Shown in pieces: positions 36,575-47,361 of a stretch of DNA of 64,000 nt (within the stretch, counting starts at the first letter, position 1; each line of letters begins with the position of its first letter). The position numbers and the translations under genes are program-made. The notes beneath the pieces are model-generated. The model searched no databases. It worked only from the letters and a program-made list of their open reading frames with translations, and was not told the origin of the DNA. This DNA comes from Skeletonema tropicum. Its lineage: Eukaryota; Bacillariophyta; Thalassiosirophyceae; Thalassiosirales; Thalassiosiraceae. Location of the stretch: the NCBI GenBank assembly GCA_037178625.1, contig CM074129.1, forward strand, positions 558,001-622,000. The letters are read 5' to 3'.

Positions 36575-37986
36575 ATGTGTTTTGAGAAAGCACAAGCAAG
36601 ATCGACTGAGGCTGTCCCCGCATGCCGTCCTACCTCCACAAAGTTTGGATCTTCATCACGAGGAGACATGCCCTTCAATTTCTCCCATTCGGAAACACAC
36701 TTTGACAACGCCTCGCTCATGATTGCGGAAGGCTCAAATGCACGGAGTCATCCCATTGCTTCCAGTAGATCTGCCTGCTCCACAATGTGCAACGTGCCAA
36801 AGCAAAGCCGAAGTCCGAAGTCATCAAAGACCAAAGAATGATATGCCAGCAATTTCAAACCAACGACGTAGTGTCCGATGCTAATCAGTTAATGATGAGT
36901 TTGGATAGGTTTGTGTCAAGTTGAGGTCCTCAAAAATGCATCCAAGACTGATATAAGAGACAGAGAAGCACACAATTACAACGAGAACAAGAAGAGCAGA
37001 GAGAACAACAAACTCAACAAGTCAAACTCCAAGGCTCTTAAGGATGCATTCACCTCTGCCGGCTGCCGGACTATGCAGTTAGCAGTAAAGGATCAGTAGT
37101 ACCTGTTGGCAATGATCAAGAGGACGTCTTGGCAGACAAAATCCCTGTAACAAAATGCTGCGATGTACGATGTAGAGATGAGCTTGAATTATCATTATCA
37201 AGGTCGGCGAGTAACTCGAACAGTATCAATGGAAAAGCAAGAAAACAAGCGCAAGGCCACTTTTCTTCTCGAAATATCATAAACTGTCTTTGATAGCTCT
37301 GCAACTATCTATAGTAATGCATGGACTTCTTCTTCTACTGTGACCTGTCGGATCACATGCGCTTGATCTTGATGAGTGTAAAACGACTGAACTGCTTGCG
37401 CAAAGAATGGCGCGAATGGAGGAACGTTTGGGCCATCTTCTTCATACCAGTGTCAGTTTGCAAGCTTACGCGTCCTTGCCTCAGAGACTGGAGGCACGCC
37501 TCTATCCTTCTTCCACGTATCTGGATCCTGATGCATCGTAGCAGAAGAAACACGGATGCCTTCAACAAATTCTGGGTGGAGAAGATGGCTGCAGGGGTTT
37601 CCTTCATATGCAATTCTGATGGCAGTGGCAAGCAGATTGATGCAACAGTCAGGCATTTCCACCTCTTGAAGAATGGCAACTTGCCACGCAGCTTGAGGAG
37701 ATTTAAGGATATCTTACACTTTGTATCACTTCTTTTATTCTCTACTGTGTCTGTAACACATGCACGCCCGCAGTGCCAAAATAGAGATCTCTAATCCGCT
37801 ATTTACGATGTCGTCAAGAAATCGCATTTCCTCAACCAAAAAGACAAACATCTTGGACGGAGGAGCAGGGTGTCCTCCGGATGCAGCAATTGCAGATTCA
37901 CAATGCATAATTGATTCTTCTACGCACAACAACTTCAACCTACCAAAATTACTACTATCACACCAGCTCCAAACCCAAGCAGGCAT
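36575..37986. pseudogene. Decayed coding sequence, strand and family unresolved
   Basis: Several short frames here read like real protein but are broken. On the minus strand 36575-36840 reads FDDFGLRLCFGTLHIVEQAD then a stop then SEALSKCVSEWEKLKG. On the plus strand about 37040-37290 reads an uninterrupted PVGNDQEDVLADKIPVTKCC segment, and 37321-37794 is open for 157 codons. I cannot join them into one gene. Probably remnants of one or more old element genes. Confidence 0.25.
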
Positions 37987-38478
37987 CTCTTCGTGTTGCC
38001 TCTTGTCACGGACTACACCATTCGAATCAGTGTTGAAAATAGGTCTAGGGTCTATGCTTATGAGTCTATAGATGGCTTTGTGGCGGTGTTAGAGGTATTG
38101 TGCATCATCGATAGCGTCGTCGTGTTCTGTGATTTTTTGAGTTTTTGGATTCCTCTAGGCAAAAACTTTTTTTTTTGGGACAAAAATTCTCAGGTCTCAT
38201 GTTCTGTCCCTTTAAGGTTTGTAGAAAGAAAATTTTTGTGCGCGGAACGCGCACGCGTTCCGGAGGAACGCCCCAGGAACGGCCGAAGGCCGTATTTCCC
38301 AGTGTTTTGACGAACTTTTTGCCATCACCATGGTGACACCAAAAAATCTCCTACGGCACAATTACTCTACTAAGTACTACTATTCATCAGGAAACCAACC
38401 AACAAAATAATCATAACAAAAATCATCGCAGCCATTTTATTATTTTTGTCATTATTTTTACTACCACAATTCACCACA

Positions 38479-38616
38479 ATGATGTTCAACAATATTCTTC
38501 TCGCTCCAGACGGAGGATACGAATTCTCTTATGGCAACACCCCTACGCCCTCCCCTAATGGCACTTCTACACCCCTAGCTGACCATCCACCACAACCTCC
38601 GGCCAAATTGTGTTAG
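38479..38616 (+). CDS. 45-residue ORF overlapping the right repeat arm, hypothetical
   Basis: An ATG after an A-rich, pyrimidine-poor leader opens a 45-codon frame (MMFNNILLAPDGGYEFSYGN...) rich in Pro/Thr/Ser and ending AKLC. Two-thirds of it lies in the right inverted-repeat arm. The left arm carries the related sequence with a frame change. It could be the remnant start of an element gene or chance. Confidence 0.2.
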   Translation: MMFNNILLAPDGGYEFSYGNTPTPSPNGTSTPLADHPPQPPAKLC

Positions 38617-39161
38617 TGTATGTTATGATCTTCCGCTAGAGCCGCCGGTCGGCGTTATAGGTGGCGAAATTTTCAAAATATAGCGTGTTGTGTCAAAAAA
38701 TACGGACACCGATCGAAGCATGTTAGTGTTTATGACATAAATCTTTGGCGGATAACGCAACAAGTCAATTCTAGCCGTGGTGTAAATCGTCTTATGATAT
38801 TTAAGGAAGGTGTCTGCAACATGGTACAATTATTGGAGGTCGTAGGTCTCGTTTGATACGTTATGAGGACCGACTCACGTGTGCTCGGACGATGCTGCCG
38901 CCGATGTCATTGCTACATTGAATGGTGTTTCGCCACTCATTCACTGAAACCGCCACCCCAATGATCATCACAATATTCAGGTTCGATTTGCCGCTGAGAA
39001 AGGCTCTCCAAAACTGTTTCTACAAAGTTATCCTTGTTATCTACCTATTTTGGAGATGGTGAATATGCAATCGACACATCTGTTGGGTGTTTAATGACGC
39101 AATAAAATAGAAAGAGACGATGTACCGAGCAAAAGAATTTGAATTTACAATATGAAGAGCG
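38536..39161 (-). repeat. Right long inverted-repeat arm
   Basis: Inverted partner of 32827-33457. It ends 48 bases before the ATG of the next gene, so it supplies that gene's upstream DNA. Confidence 0.65.
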
Positions 39162-39209
39162 ATAACTCTCGTAGTTACAACGGAGAAGCAGGGGGAGAGG
39201 TTAGATAAG

Positions 39210-39839
39210 ATGGAAAAGCTCCTATCCCAAGCGTTATCTGGAATTGACACTATCGTGCACCATGTGTGCCCTCCTGGTACTCCGTCACCTACCACCAAGA
39301 AACGCAAGACATCTACACCCGAAGTGGCAGCTGCCGCTACTGCAACGACTGCTGTCACAAACGGTAGTACTAAGAATGTGAATGACGAACTCATGTCCCC
39401 AAAGCGTACGATTGATTGGGAGACGCTTCTTAGACGAATGAATTGTGGCGCCTTTGTGCAAGAGGTGGTGTGGTGTAATGTAACTTTCCATCCTGATCAC
39501 TTCTTGCCTGTCGTACAATCTGATTCTCAGAAGAGGAAGGGTAACCTTCGGAAGCTTAGACTTATTGCAACATCAGTTTTTGAGGGCATGGAGGAGGTTG
39601 CTGAATGTGCGGAGAAGGATGTTTTCCTTCGATCCAAAGTACCAAGAGGTACTATTCCTGGTGAATTTGTTGCACGTACTAAGTGGCTCAAGAACACCAA
39701 GAGCACCGCATCAAAAGTTGCAATTAAATTTGCGAAGTCTATTATCAAGAGGCTGCTTGTGGCGAACGGCAACTGCACAGAAGACGAATTTAGGAAGACG
39801 TTCAATAATCAAAAGTTGGATGTAATTCCTTTATATTAA
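39210..39839 (+). CDS. Hypothetical protein, possibly nuclear (209 aa)
   Basis: ATG at 39210. The frame stays open upstream to a stop at 39153-39155 inside the right repeat arm, so only about 18 extra codons are possible. The N-terminal part has a short helical segment (MEKLLSQALSGID), then a basic patch TKKRKTS that could be a nuclear localisation signal, an Ala/Thr-rich linker, and a compact C-terminal region from about residue 65 (IDWETLLRRMNCGAFVQEVVW to KLDVIPLY) with alternating basic and hydrophobic residues. I do not recognise the family. Because its upstream DNA is the repeat arm, it may be an element gene, a host gene whose promoter was replaced, or the 3' part of a gene cut by the insertion. 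Confidence 0.5.
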   Translation: MEKLLSQALSGIDTIVHHVCPPGTPSPTTKKRKTSTPEVAAAATATTAVTNGSTKNVNDELMSPKRTIDWETLLRRMNCGAFVQEVVWCNVTFHPDHFLPVVQSDSQKRKGNLRKLRLIATSVFEGMEEVAECAEKDVFLRSKVPRGTIPGEFVARTKWLKNTKSTASKVAIKFAKSIIKRLLVANGNCTEDEFRKTFNNQKLDVIPLY

Positions 39840-40641
39840 AATCGAGGCTTTGAAAACAGCTGAGAATAAGTAGTAGTTCATACTTGAGTAATGTAATAAA
39901 AGTTTGTAGTGTTTTTACTGTGAGTACTTAATTATTATTTGCTTAGGTCGGGTTTCTTCCCGCCGTGTGGTTTTCTATGCACATGAGTCTTCCACTATAA
40001 TACGGGCCTTTAGGTTATTTCTGTACCCACTTTAATTACGTGGCTACTGGGTAGTCTCCGTTCCTGGTGGACTCCCATTAGTATTCATGCGTTCCTGACA
40101 TTCGGAGTTGTCCAGAAAGTTTTAGTAGAAAAAGCAAGAGCAAGATGCATTCTCTTGCCTTTCCCACTATTCACTTTAACCTTGGTTGGGGGGGGTTGTT
40201 AGGGGGGGTGTCCCCCCTGGACCGCTTTCCTTTTAAGGTCATTTATTTTTAAAACGAAAAATCAAAATTCTGTGCCCACGGACGGATAGAATCTGTTTTT
40301 CTGAGTAACTCTAGCCATACTAAGTAAGTATAACTTACCTACATGTACATATGTACATTAGTAGTCAATTACTTGTCCTTACTTTAGCTCTTCCCTTAGT
40401 ATGACCGGTCGAATATTGTAGCGGATAGCGTTCAGCTTTTCTGCACCTCGCCTCTCGCCTCGCCGAACCAAGAAGCGCAAAGCACCATGGTGCCGTCACC
40501 TGCTACCACAAAATCCTCGAACGCTTGACTGAATGAGCGATGGGATGATCGACTGAATATGGGCGACGAAGATGGAGAAACATCACAGTAGCAGCAACGA
40601 TGGCCTGCTGCGGAATCGCTCATTTTTTTCAAAGAACGAAG
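39840..40641. other. Intergenic stretch with G/C homopolymer hairpin
   Basis: No gene seen. AGGGGGGGTGTCCCCCCT near 40200 forms a short hairpin, and an imperfect dyad GTAAGTATAACTTAC lies near 40325. Confidence 0.5.
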
Positions 40642-40727
40642 ATGTCCACGCCAACCAAACAACGAGCAACAAAGTGGAACGTAGGCGATAACAGCAAGTT
40701 CTTCGAACTCTACAAGAGAGGCAAAAT

Positions 40728-41464
40728 CTGACCTTGGCCTTGGGAAAAATATACTGCAATTTTATTGGAAAATTTTTTTACCCCCAATTTTTACTGCAAA
40801 ATTTCATCTGGGGTCAATGTTTACTGCAATATCGGGGGTCTGAGCAATATGTACTGCAATATCGAGCGTCTGTGCAATATTTATCAATAATATTATATTG
40901 CAATATATTGCAATTGTAGCAAATAAATTCGAAGACCACTGGACCGAAGGCGGTAGCGATAGATAAAGAGACGTCTCATACAATAAACGCAGCATCATCC
41001 AACAGCACGATGCAGTAAAAATGAAGCACCCCGGAACATCATGATCATGAAGAACTGAGTCAGCTGGCCGGCAAAGTACGGCCGGCAAAGTACGTCACCA
41101 CCTGATTCATGAACTGGCAAATGCCAGCAGAGAAGCACATATCCTCTCTCTCTCGTCAGCAAAGAGCTACTTTGGTCTCGGGCAGGTACTGAGATGATGT
41201 GAGGTGAGGAGGAGGCTGTTCTGTGCTTCGATGTTGAGTGAAGTTGAGTGTGAGAGGGCTAGCTGGAGAAGTAGGTACTTACCTACCAAGATGTATATCT
41301 CAAATATTGGCAATATATTGGCAATATTGGGAATGATTACAATAACTACTGCAATATGTCAAGCTCGCAGCAATATTTATCAATAATTAGCAATAAATAA
41401 CAATAAAATATTGGGGCAATTATATTGCAATTATTTTTTAGCAATATATTTTTCCCAAGGTCAG
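40728..41464. mobile_element. 737-bp non-autonomous DNA transposon with 8-bp target duplication
   Basis: Flanked by direct repeats GGCAAAAT at 40720-40727 and 41465-41472. Its ends are inverted: CTGACCTTGG at the left and CCAAGGTCAG at the right, with similarity continuing inward (GGGAAAAATATA); the left end has an extra CCTTGG. The interior is AT-rich with many GCAATAT and CTGCAATAT words and no coding capacity. An 8-bp target duplication is typical of hAT elements, so this is a hAT-like MITE by that criterion; the termini are not the usual CAGGG. Confidence 0.8.
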
Positions 41465-41760
41465 GGCAAAATCGATATTAAATCAACAGACCCTAAATAC
41501 ATCAACTCTGTACGCGATAAATATTGGCCTGGTCGCTCAAACAAAACTTTCCTAAACAACTGGAAGAAAGTGGTTGCTAATATTCTTATTCAAGGCACGC
41601 CTCAACGGTGCTAGAGCATCAGCAGCCGCAACGAATGTGAGTTGATAATGTTTGTGAATCAGCGCCTATCTCATCTCATTGTTTACTGAACTGTCCTCTT
41701 CTAGCCACTGATGCTGAGGAAGCAAACGATTTTGAAGGAGAAGATATCGACGACAGCAAG

Positions 41761-42381
41761 ATGCCTGCATCTGTTGAAGACCTTGCAGGAGCTCTCAATG
41801 ACTCTGGTATCTTCAAGACCCATAGCTTGGAGAAAACAGTGCCCTTCATGGTTACGACATACCCAAAAGGTGACAAGAATATGGTTGAGGTTGAACTCAC
41901 CCTCGAAGGTCATTTTCCCAGTGAAGATGCCTTTCAAATTGTTGTCTCTGAAGATCGCAATAGCCTCGACGTTGCCGTAGGAACCCACAAGAAGTTTGCT
42001 AGTCTTAATCGCAAGGGACGCCAGCTTGGAAATAACTTTCATGAAAATGATGTCCGTTTCATGGCCTATGATGACAGTGACAGTGTGCAGAAGGTCAGGA
42101 AGGATGATAAGGAGAAACTCAAAGGTCAATATTATTTTGGGAATCCACAGGAAATTATCTTGCCATTTCCCTGCTTGCGCACCATTGTGAAGAAGAAGCT
42201 TCAGCACCATGCTGTAGATGTCCATCCCGTTGATGGCGCCAATCACCACCAATTCAAGACCTGGTACACCTTGTTGCTTGAGGGAGTCGAGCGTAGGATT
42301 GGTGTGGAACATGCTGCCCATTCTGCTACCTATACGTATACGGCAGACGAGGAGCGCCCCATTGACTCTGATGAAGAGTAA
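41761..42381 (+). CDS. Hypothetical protein, C-terminal exon of the interrupted gene (206 aa)
   Basis: The longest intact piece of the interrupted gene. The same frame is open upstream to the splice-acceptor-like TTCTAG at 41698-41703 and reads ATDAEEANDFEGEDIDDSK before this Met. The protein has an acidic N-terminus, a beta-rich centre (VEVELTLEGHFPSEDAFQI), a basic LNRKGRQLG segment and an acidic C-terminus (DEERPIDSDEE). No catalytic motif is recognised. If transcription now starts inside or after the transposon, this Met could be used, giving a shortened product. Confidence 0.5.
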   Translation: MPASVEDLAGALNDSGIFKTHSLEKTVPFMVTTYPKGDKNMVEVELTLEGHFPSEDAFQIVVSEDRNSLDVAVGTHKKFASLNRKGRQLGNNFHENDVRFMAYDDSDSVQKVRKDDKEKLKGQYYFGNPQEIILPFPCLRTIVKKKLQHHAVDVHPVDGANHHQFKTWYTLLLEGVERRIGVEHAAHSATYTYTADEERPIDSDEE

Positions 42382-42659
42382 AATATGTGAGAAGATAGAT
42401 GTCAATTGTAGTCCTGCGTGCGAAGAATGAGCTGTGGCTTGTTTGTGTCTGTTTAGATGATGGTTTGTTTGTTTGAGAAGTAGAGAAATAAGTAATGTGG
42501 ACCACGGTGGGAAGTATAGATATGTACAGATTCATACTAAGTAGAAGAAATTTGATGTTTTCTTCTGATCTATTCTATGATATTTTACCTTTTCAATAAT
42601 AGAGGACTTCCTATTCAAGCAACAAATCCACAAAATAAAAAAATCCCTCAACTTCACTG
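42382..42659. other. 3' region of the interrupted gene
   Basis: AT-rich with runs of TTTG; no feature supported. Confidence 0.4.
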
Positions 42660-43270
42660 GTCTCGTTTTGGATTTTGGCTTCGTCTCGTTACCATGCCAT
42701 GGCCACCTCGAGACACTAGTCTCGTTAATGAAAAGTGGTCTCGTTATTTAAAAGTAGTCTCGTTATGACTTAACCTTCATCTTCCTCCTACTTCCAGACC
42801 TCTGCATCTGAAGCATCAGCACTGCGTCTCTTATTCCATGTCGTCTTCAGGAAACTCATCTTCTTCCTCATTTTCTGGATCATTGAAGAGAGTCAATGCA
42901 TCTGCTCCAGCTGTTTGCTCCACAATTTTGATTTTGCCCAACATCTCATTACTTTCCTAATCTAAGTTGAAAAATATTGTATCATCACTTTCAAAATCAT
43001 GGTGGCTAAATTCCTCCTTATTATTTTGATACTCTATTGTAAGCAATGCAATGCAAATGGTGCACAACAACATCATCGGAATGCTCGAGTCTCATTACGA
43101 CGTACTTATCTCGGCTCGGGGCTGCTCTGTTGCTATTGTACAAGACGTTTCTCGAAAAAGAGACACCTGTCTATGGTCTCGTTTTGATACTTGCTGGACT
43201 CTGGACTTGCTAGTCTCGTTATCAAATCAAGACCCGTTCACTGGTCTCGTTTTCTCGAAGTGGTCTCGTT
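42660..43270 (+). repeat. Cluster of nine direct GTCTCGTT octamers
   Basis: Copies begin at 42660, 42683, 42719, 42738, 42757, 43176, 43213, 43244 and 43263, all on the plus strand, in two groups 400 bases apart. Spacing within groups is 19-37 bases, with 19 bases occurring three times (42719-42738-42757 and 43244-43263). Possibly transcription-factor sites; no function known. Confidence 0.6.
42831..43040 (-). pseudogene. Small acidic-tail gene fragment with an in-frame stop
   Basis: The minus strand reads EYQNNKEEFSHHDFESDDTI and on to a TAG (42957-42959), then continues in the same frame as ESNEMLGKIKIVEQTAGADA... and ends with an acidic tail, FPEDDME, and a stop at 42831-42833. The coherent acidic composition across the TAG suggests a former coding exon with one nonsense change. 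It lies between the two groups of GTCTCGTT octamers. Family unknown. Confidence 0.35.
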
Positions 43271-44236
43271 ACTTTGTGGCGGATTTTTGTTGCGGACTTT
43301 TTAAGATGTGTATCTGTCACACCACCATTCATTCGAAAGAACGTATATACGGTTAGATGAAAAGTCAAGGTCAAGTTGAAGCGGTATTCTGTCTGTCGCT
43401 GATGTCGAAGATTGAGTCCACGGAAAGACACAAAATATGGCATCATTTCCAACGCATTCAGCCAGCAAATTGGAGATGGAACGGTATAGGTTTTGGATCA
43501 AGTTGGATGGGCTTGGGGGGCAACTGTTCCTCCGATAGCGATACATAGTTGAAGTTGAATGACCTTTTCATTAGTGGAATTGGGGTATGGGAGCAGTAGT
43601 AGTGTGACGATTTAGGCAGCCCCTTCTTCTTTCATCATTCAATACAATAACGATGACGTGTTTGATATACACGAAGAATTTATATGACACGTGTTGAAAA
43701 GGAAGTGCCTTATTGCACATGGTCTCTCACTTTTCTTAAAATTAGCGTCCGACATCGACATGAATCTACCTGCGTGTAGAGTCTGAAAGCAAAAGACCAT
43801 GTGCTATTAAAAATATGAATGCGAACTTATTCTCATCATTCCGCAAAACTACGATCAATCTCCAGTCTTTAGGTGTTCTCCTGCCCACATCTCTACCTTT
43901 GCGACAACTTCACATAATGAATGTCTATCTTCTTGCAAACACAAAATGAGCCACAAAAAATATAATAAATATAACATTTCTCATACAAAGTTGTTCCTAG
44001 TTTGAATGGCTTATTCTATTTTTCTTTGCTTTCTTCATATCATTTCGTCAACGTTCTCAATGTGACGAGTATCGCCATCATGTCGATGATTTCTGCGCAT
44101 GAAACCTCACAACAATTCACATGCCCATGCTTTGTGTATCAATATCAATGTCACATGAACCTCATGGCATTCTTGAATCTCTCTCCCGCACTAGAGACCC
44201 ATCTAGAGTAGACTGGTACAAATATGCAACCTAAAC
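43271..44236. other. Intergenic region
   Basis: No convincing gene. Downstream 3' region of the surface-protein gene on its right side. Confidence 0.5.
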
Positions 44237-47200
44237 CTACCACAAAAAGGCAGCAGCAGTAACAACAGCTGCTACGCTGCCACCAATAACTCCAGTCATG
44301 ACAGCAGCATTAGAATCGGCATCAACCTCCAACTCATACTTCTCGAGCTGAACTTCCATAGAAAAGGCAGATTCCTGATCACCAATGTCACCAACACTTT
44401 GACTTTGCAATGCACGGTCAATCTCGACAGCGAGGCGGCGACGACTTCCAGAGAGTTTGAGGAACACAACACCTGACACTTTCGCAGTAGAACTACTTTC
44501 ATAGTTGAAGAAGCTAGTAGGAATGACAGTAGCAACGTGAACACCATTCTCCAATGGAACCTTGGATTTGGATGAGATCGAATTATCAACAAGATTCTTC
44601 TCTTGGACAATACTCAACGTCAAGTCTCCTTGAGTCATCTTGAGACTATCGAGGTAATTGATCTCCATTTCTGTATCAATGGACTTGATGCAAATATTTA
44701 AGAAGTCATTAGGGCCAAGAACATTTTGGTTGCATCCGAAAGATTCCTTGCTGTCACAAGTACACGCCGCAATGTAATCATCCACCTGTGCATCTGACTG
44801 ATCGGACTCGAGGAAAATCTGACCAAATTTGGCATCATTAATAGTTTCAAATGCATTATTGAATAAGAGTTCAATACCAAAGTTCCGCTCAAGTTTCTTG
44901 ATAACTTTACCACTGATGCTGGAGAGCAACTCAACCCTGAGACAAAACTCAACCACCTGGTTAGTGGGGTCCCAGATGTTACTGCCCACAATTGTCTTTT
45001 TCTCGATATCCAGAAAGACACCAAGGTTTTCAAGTGAAGGATCGTCCTTATTGGGAGAAGGAAAAGACGCCGCAGAAATGACATTGGCAGTATCGATTGC
45101 TTCCATGCATTCTTTCTTGAGTACGCTGACTTTGAAGGCGCGGCCTTTGCCAATCTTGTAGTTTAGGGTGATTTCATTCCCACTATCTTTGGAAAAGTTA
45201 CTGTTGAACGACATAATCTCAAGCGCCCAGCTGTCAATTGCAGTTGTCGAATAAACAGTGGTTACTTCAATTGGGGTAGACTCTGCACTTGTAATAGTTA
45301 GAGTGCTGCTCACCCCATCAATTGGCGATTGTTCTAAACTGGACTGGATAAATGTAGCAATCGATTGCAATCTCTCTTCAGTAGTAACATCCGATGTGAT
45401 ATTAGCAGCCGTTTCTGCCAACGTTGTTTGAGCAGTAAGAGCTTCGCACTCCTCCTCGCATTGCGCAACAAATGTGACATTAAGAACAACATCATTATTT
45501 GCATTTTCAAGCTTTCGCCTTGTTTTGAGCGATGTGCCCCACATACTGATAACATTCGCGAAAACTGAGACTTTATCTTCGATCTCACCTAAAAAATTTA
45601 AGACCGCATCTTCGAACACAGCACTGAGAGCACTCCGATCTCCAGAACTCATCGTTTCTACTTCAGTCCCATTGACATCAAAAGTCATTGTGAGAGTAGA
45701 AGTCGCAACTAGTTGAGCTGAAGCTGGAGAAGCTGTTGAAGAATGGGAGGGTCCTGTAGTCGGAGGGTTTGTTGGAGAATGGGAGGGTCCTGGAGTTGGT
45801 AGATTGGTATAGGATGGTGCTGGAGAAGGACCCTCTGACGTTGTTGGAGAATAGGTAGGTGCTGAAGAAGGAGCCTCTGACGGATTGGCTGTTGGAGAAT
45901 AGGTATCTGGAGTTGGTAGATAGGTATTGAATGATGCTGAAGAAGGAAATTCTGACGTTGTTGGAGAATAGGTAGGTGGTGAAGAAGGAGCCTCTGACGG
46001 ATTGGCTGTTGGAGAATAGATATATGGAGTTGGTAGATTGGTATTGAATGGTGCTGAAGAAGGAGATTCTGACGTTGTTGGAGAATAGGTATCTGGAGTT
46101 GTATTGAATGAAGAAGGAGCCACAGTTGCAACAACTCCCTCGTCCTTCATATAAGTCAAAATACCATTCCATGCCCATTCTCTAGCAGCAGAAACACCAC
46201 CGAATGGATAAAAACTGAAGTATCCAGGGAAGATTTGCAAACTGTCATCCAAGCCGGCAAGAGTGTTACTATTCACTTTCCAGCAAAACGCTTTGCCACC
46301 ATTTTTGTGCGTCACGTAGAAAGACTGGGTTGCTCCAGCAGCAATCTGAACTGGCGAAGCGAAGTCAGGAAAATGGAGCATTGCCCAAGGGCCTGAAGTA
46401 AATTCAACATCCGCAATCTTGGTCCACGAGGCCTTAGAAGTTTCAAACCCAACCATAGTTCCTTGCTTTGTCCACACCTCCACACCAAAGGTTCCAGAAG
46501 CGCCGGCTGTTCTCGTTGCCAATGTAGTAATGGCAAGCGCCTTGTCTTTAGCCTTGACTTCAAACATATTCCCATCTACAAGGGAGCAAGAGCTGCACAA
46601 TGTTGTAGAAAGGTGAAAGGGGCCTACAGCGCAATCATCGAAACAATTATTAAAATCCTCTCCCTCTCCCGGTTCGCAAATACCATTGCCGCAGCAGTTC
46701 GCAATGGGAGGGAAGTTGCATGCCTCATCACAGACGTTTGTGGTACACTAAAAAGCAAAGGCAAGAAAGAGCGACAACATTTATTACCAATCGTGAGATA
46801 TGATTTGTATGCGAGGCAATATGGGATGTAAATATGAAATGAAAGTCAACTTACCGCATTGTTGTCATCACATTGATCATTCGAGGAACAAAGTCGACGG
46901 TCTAGATGGTTGTCTGCTATGACGGGCCTTCCAAGTGGCTTGCCGTTGAGGTTGATATTTTGGCCGCTCGTGGTGATGGTGGCTGCAGCTTCGGGATTGA
47001 TCGATTGTCCGCTCATGGTGGCTTCGGCAGGGAGGACGACCTCTTCACCCGATGAGAGAAGCGACTCGTCTTCGGCGCTCAATCCCTCAATCTCAAGGAT
47101 TTCTCCATTGGGCAACTCGAAATTAGCATTCTTCTTGGGACTAGCCCCACTTGGAGGCCCTTTGTTGCCCTGAAGCTCACGAAGTTGACGGACAACGCGC

Positions 47201-47361
47201 TCGGGATTATCAGCGAGCTGGAAGGCATCTTCTTCGTACTCGGTCAATTGTACGAGATATTTACCGGTGGCTCCAGCGAGGGCCTGAGCAGCATGAGCTT
47301 GTGGGGACGTGCCAATGCCAAGGAAGAGAAGACCACAGCGGACTAGGGTGGAAACGTGCAT
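44237..47361 (-). CDS. Secreted, membrane-anchored Ser/Pro/Thr-rich surface protein, two exons (1005 aa)
   Basis: Exon 1 is 47361-46855 (169 codons) and exon 2 is 46747-44237, joined in phase 0 over a 107-base GTAAGT...TTTTTAG intron (46854-46748). Residues 1-25 are a signal peptide (MHVSTLVRCGLLFLGIG, cleavage near AHAAQA). Residues about 155-210 are Cys-rich and contain CGNGICEPGEGE, a motif of extracellular proteins, split by the intron. Residues 220-370 look like a beta-rich domain (FGVEVWTKQGTMVGFE). Residues about 378-513 are repeats of TYSPTTSE and NPSEAPSSAPTYSPT type, a likely O-glycosylated stalk. A long C-terminal ectodomain follows, and the last 24 residues (AAVMTGVIGGSVAAVVTAAA) form a membrane anchor or GPI signal. 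Inferred role: cell-wall or cell-surface protein. No enzyme motif is seen. The neighbours give no functional clue. Confidence 0.75.

Larger units (their letters stand above)
32827..39161. mobile_element. 6.3-kb composite bounded by inverted repeats of about 630 bp
   Basis: 32827-33457 and 38536-39161 are inverted copies that align over almost their whole length at about 80-85 % by eye. Shared blocks include CCTCCAAAATAGGTAGA / TCTACCTATTTTGGAG, AGCTAGGGGTGTAGAAGTGCC, and GACCTACGACC / GGTCGTAGGTC. The interior has a retroelement-like ORF (33464-34381), palindromes (34646, 35293) and decayed coding sequence (36575-37986). No transposase was found inside and no target-site duplication outside. 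Either this is a non-autonomous long-TIR element, or two independent inserts of one repeat (such as solo LTRs) lie in opposite orientation. The divergence of the arms suggests age. Confidence 0.5.
40642..42381 (+). pseudogene. Lineage-specific gene interrupted by a 737-bp transposon
   Basis: An ATG at 40642 opens a frame (MSTPTKQRATKWNVGDNSKF) that reads FFELYKRGKI up to base 40728. It resumes in phase at 41474 as DIKSTDPKYINSVRDKYW once the inserted element and one copy of the 8-bp target are removed. It continues to about 41605, where the frame slips: a different frame (ARLNGARASAAATN) is the one expected to follow. A GTGAGT donor at about 41638 and an AG acceptor at about 41703 or 41723 suggest an intron before the C-terminal exon ending at 42381. 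I know this composition from diatom hypothetical proteins but cannot give a function. The insertion breaks the gene unless the element is spliced out; the second frame slip suggests real decay. Confidence 0.6.

Noticed and set aside
42218..42405. Minus-strand frame of 234 codons (41701-42405) opposite the hypothetical C-terminal exon
   Set aside because: Complement of the plus-strand coding exon, which has the better composition and a splice acceptor.
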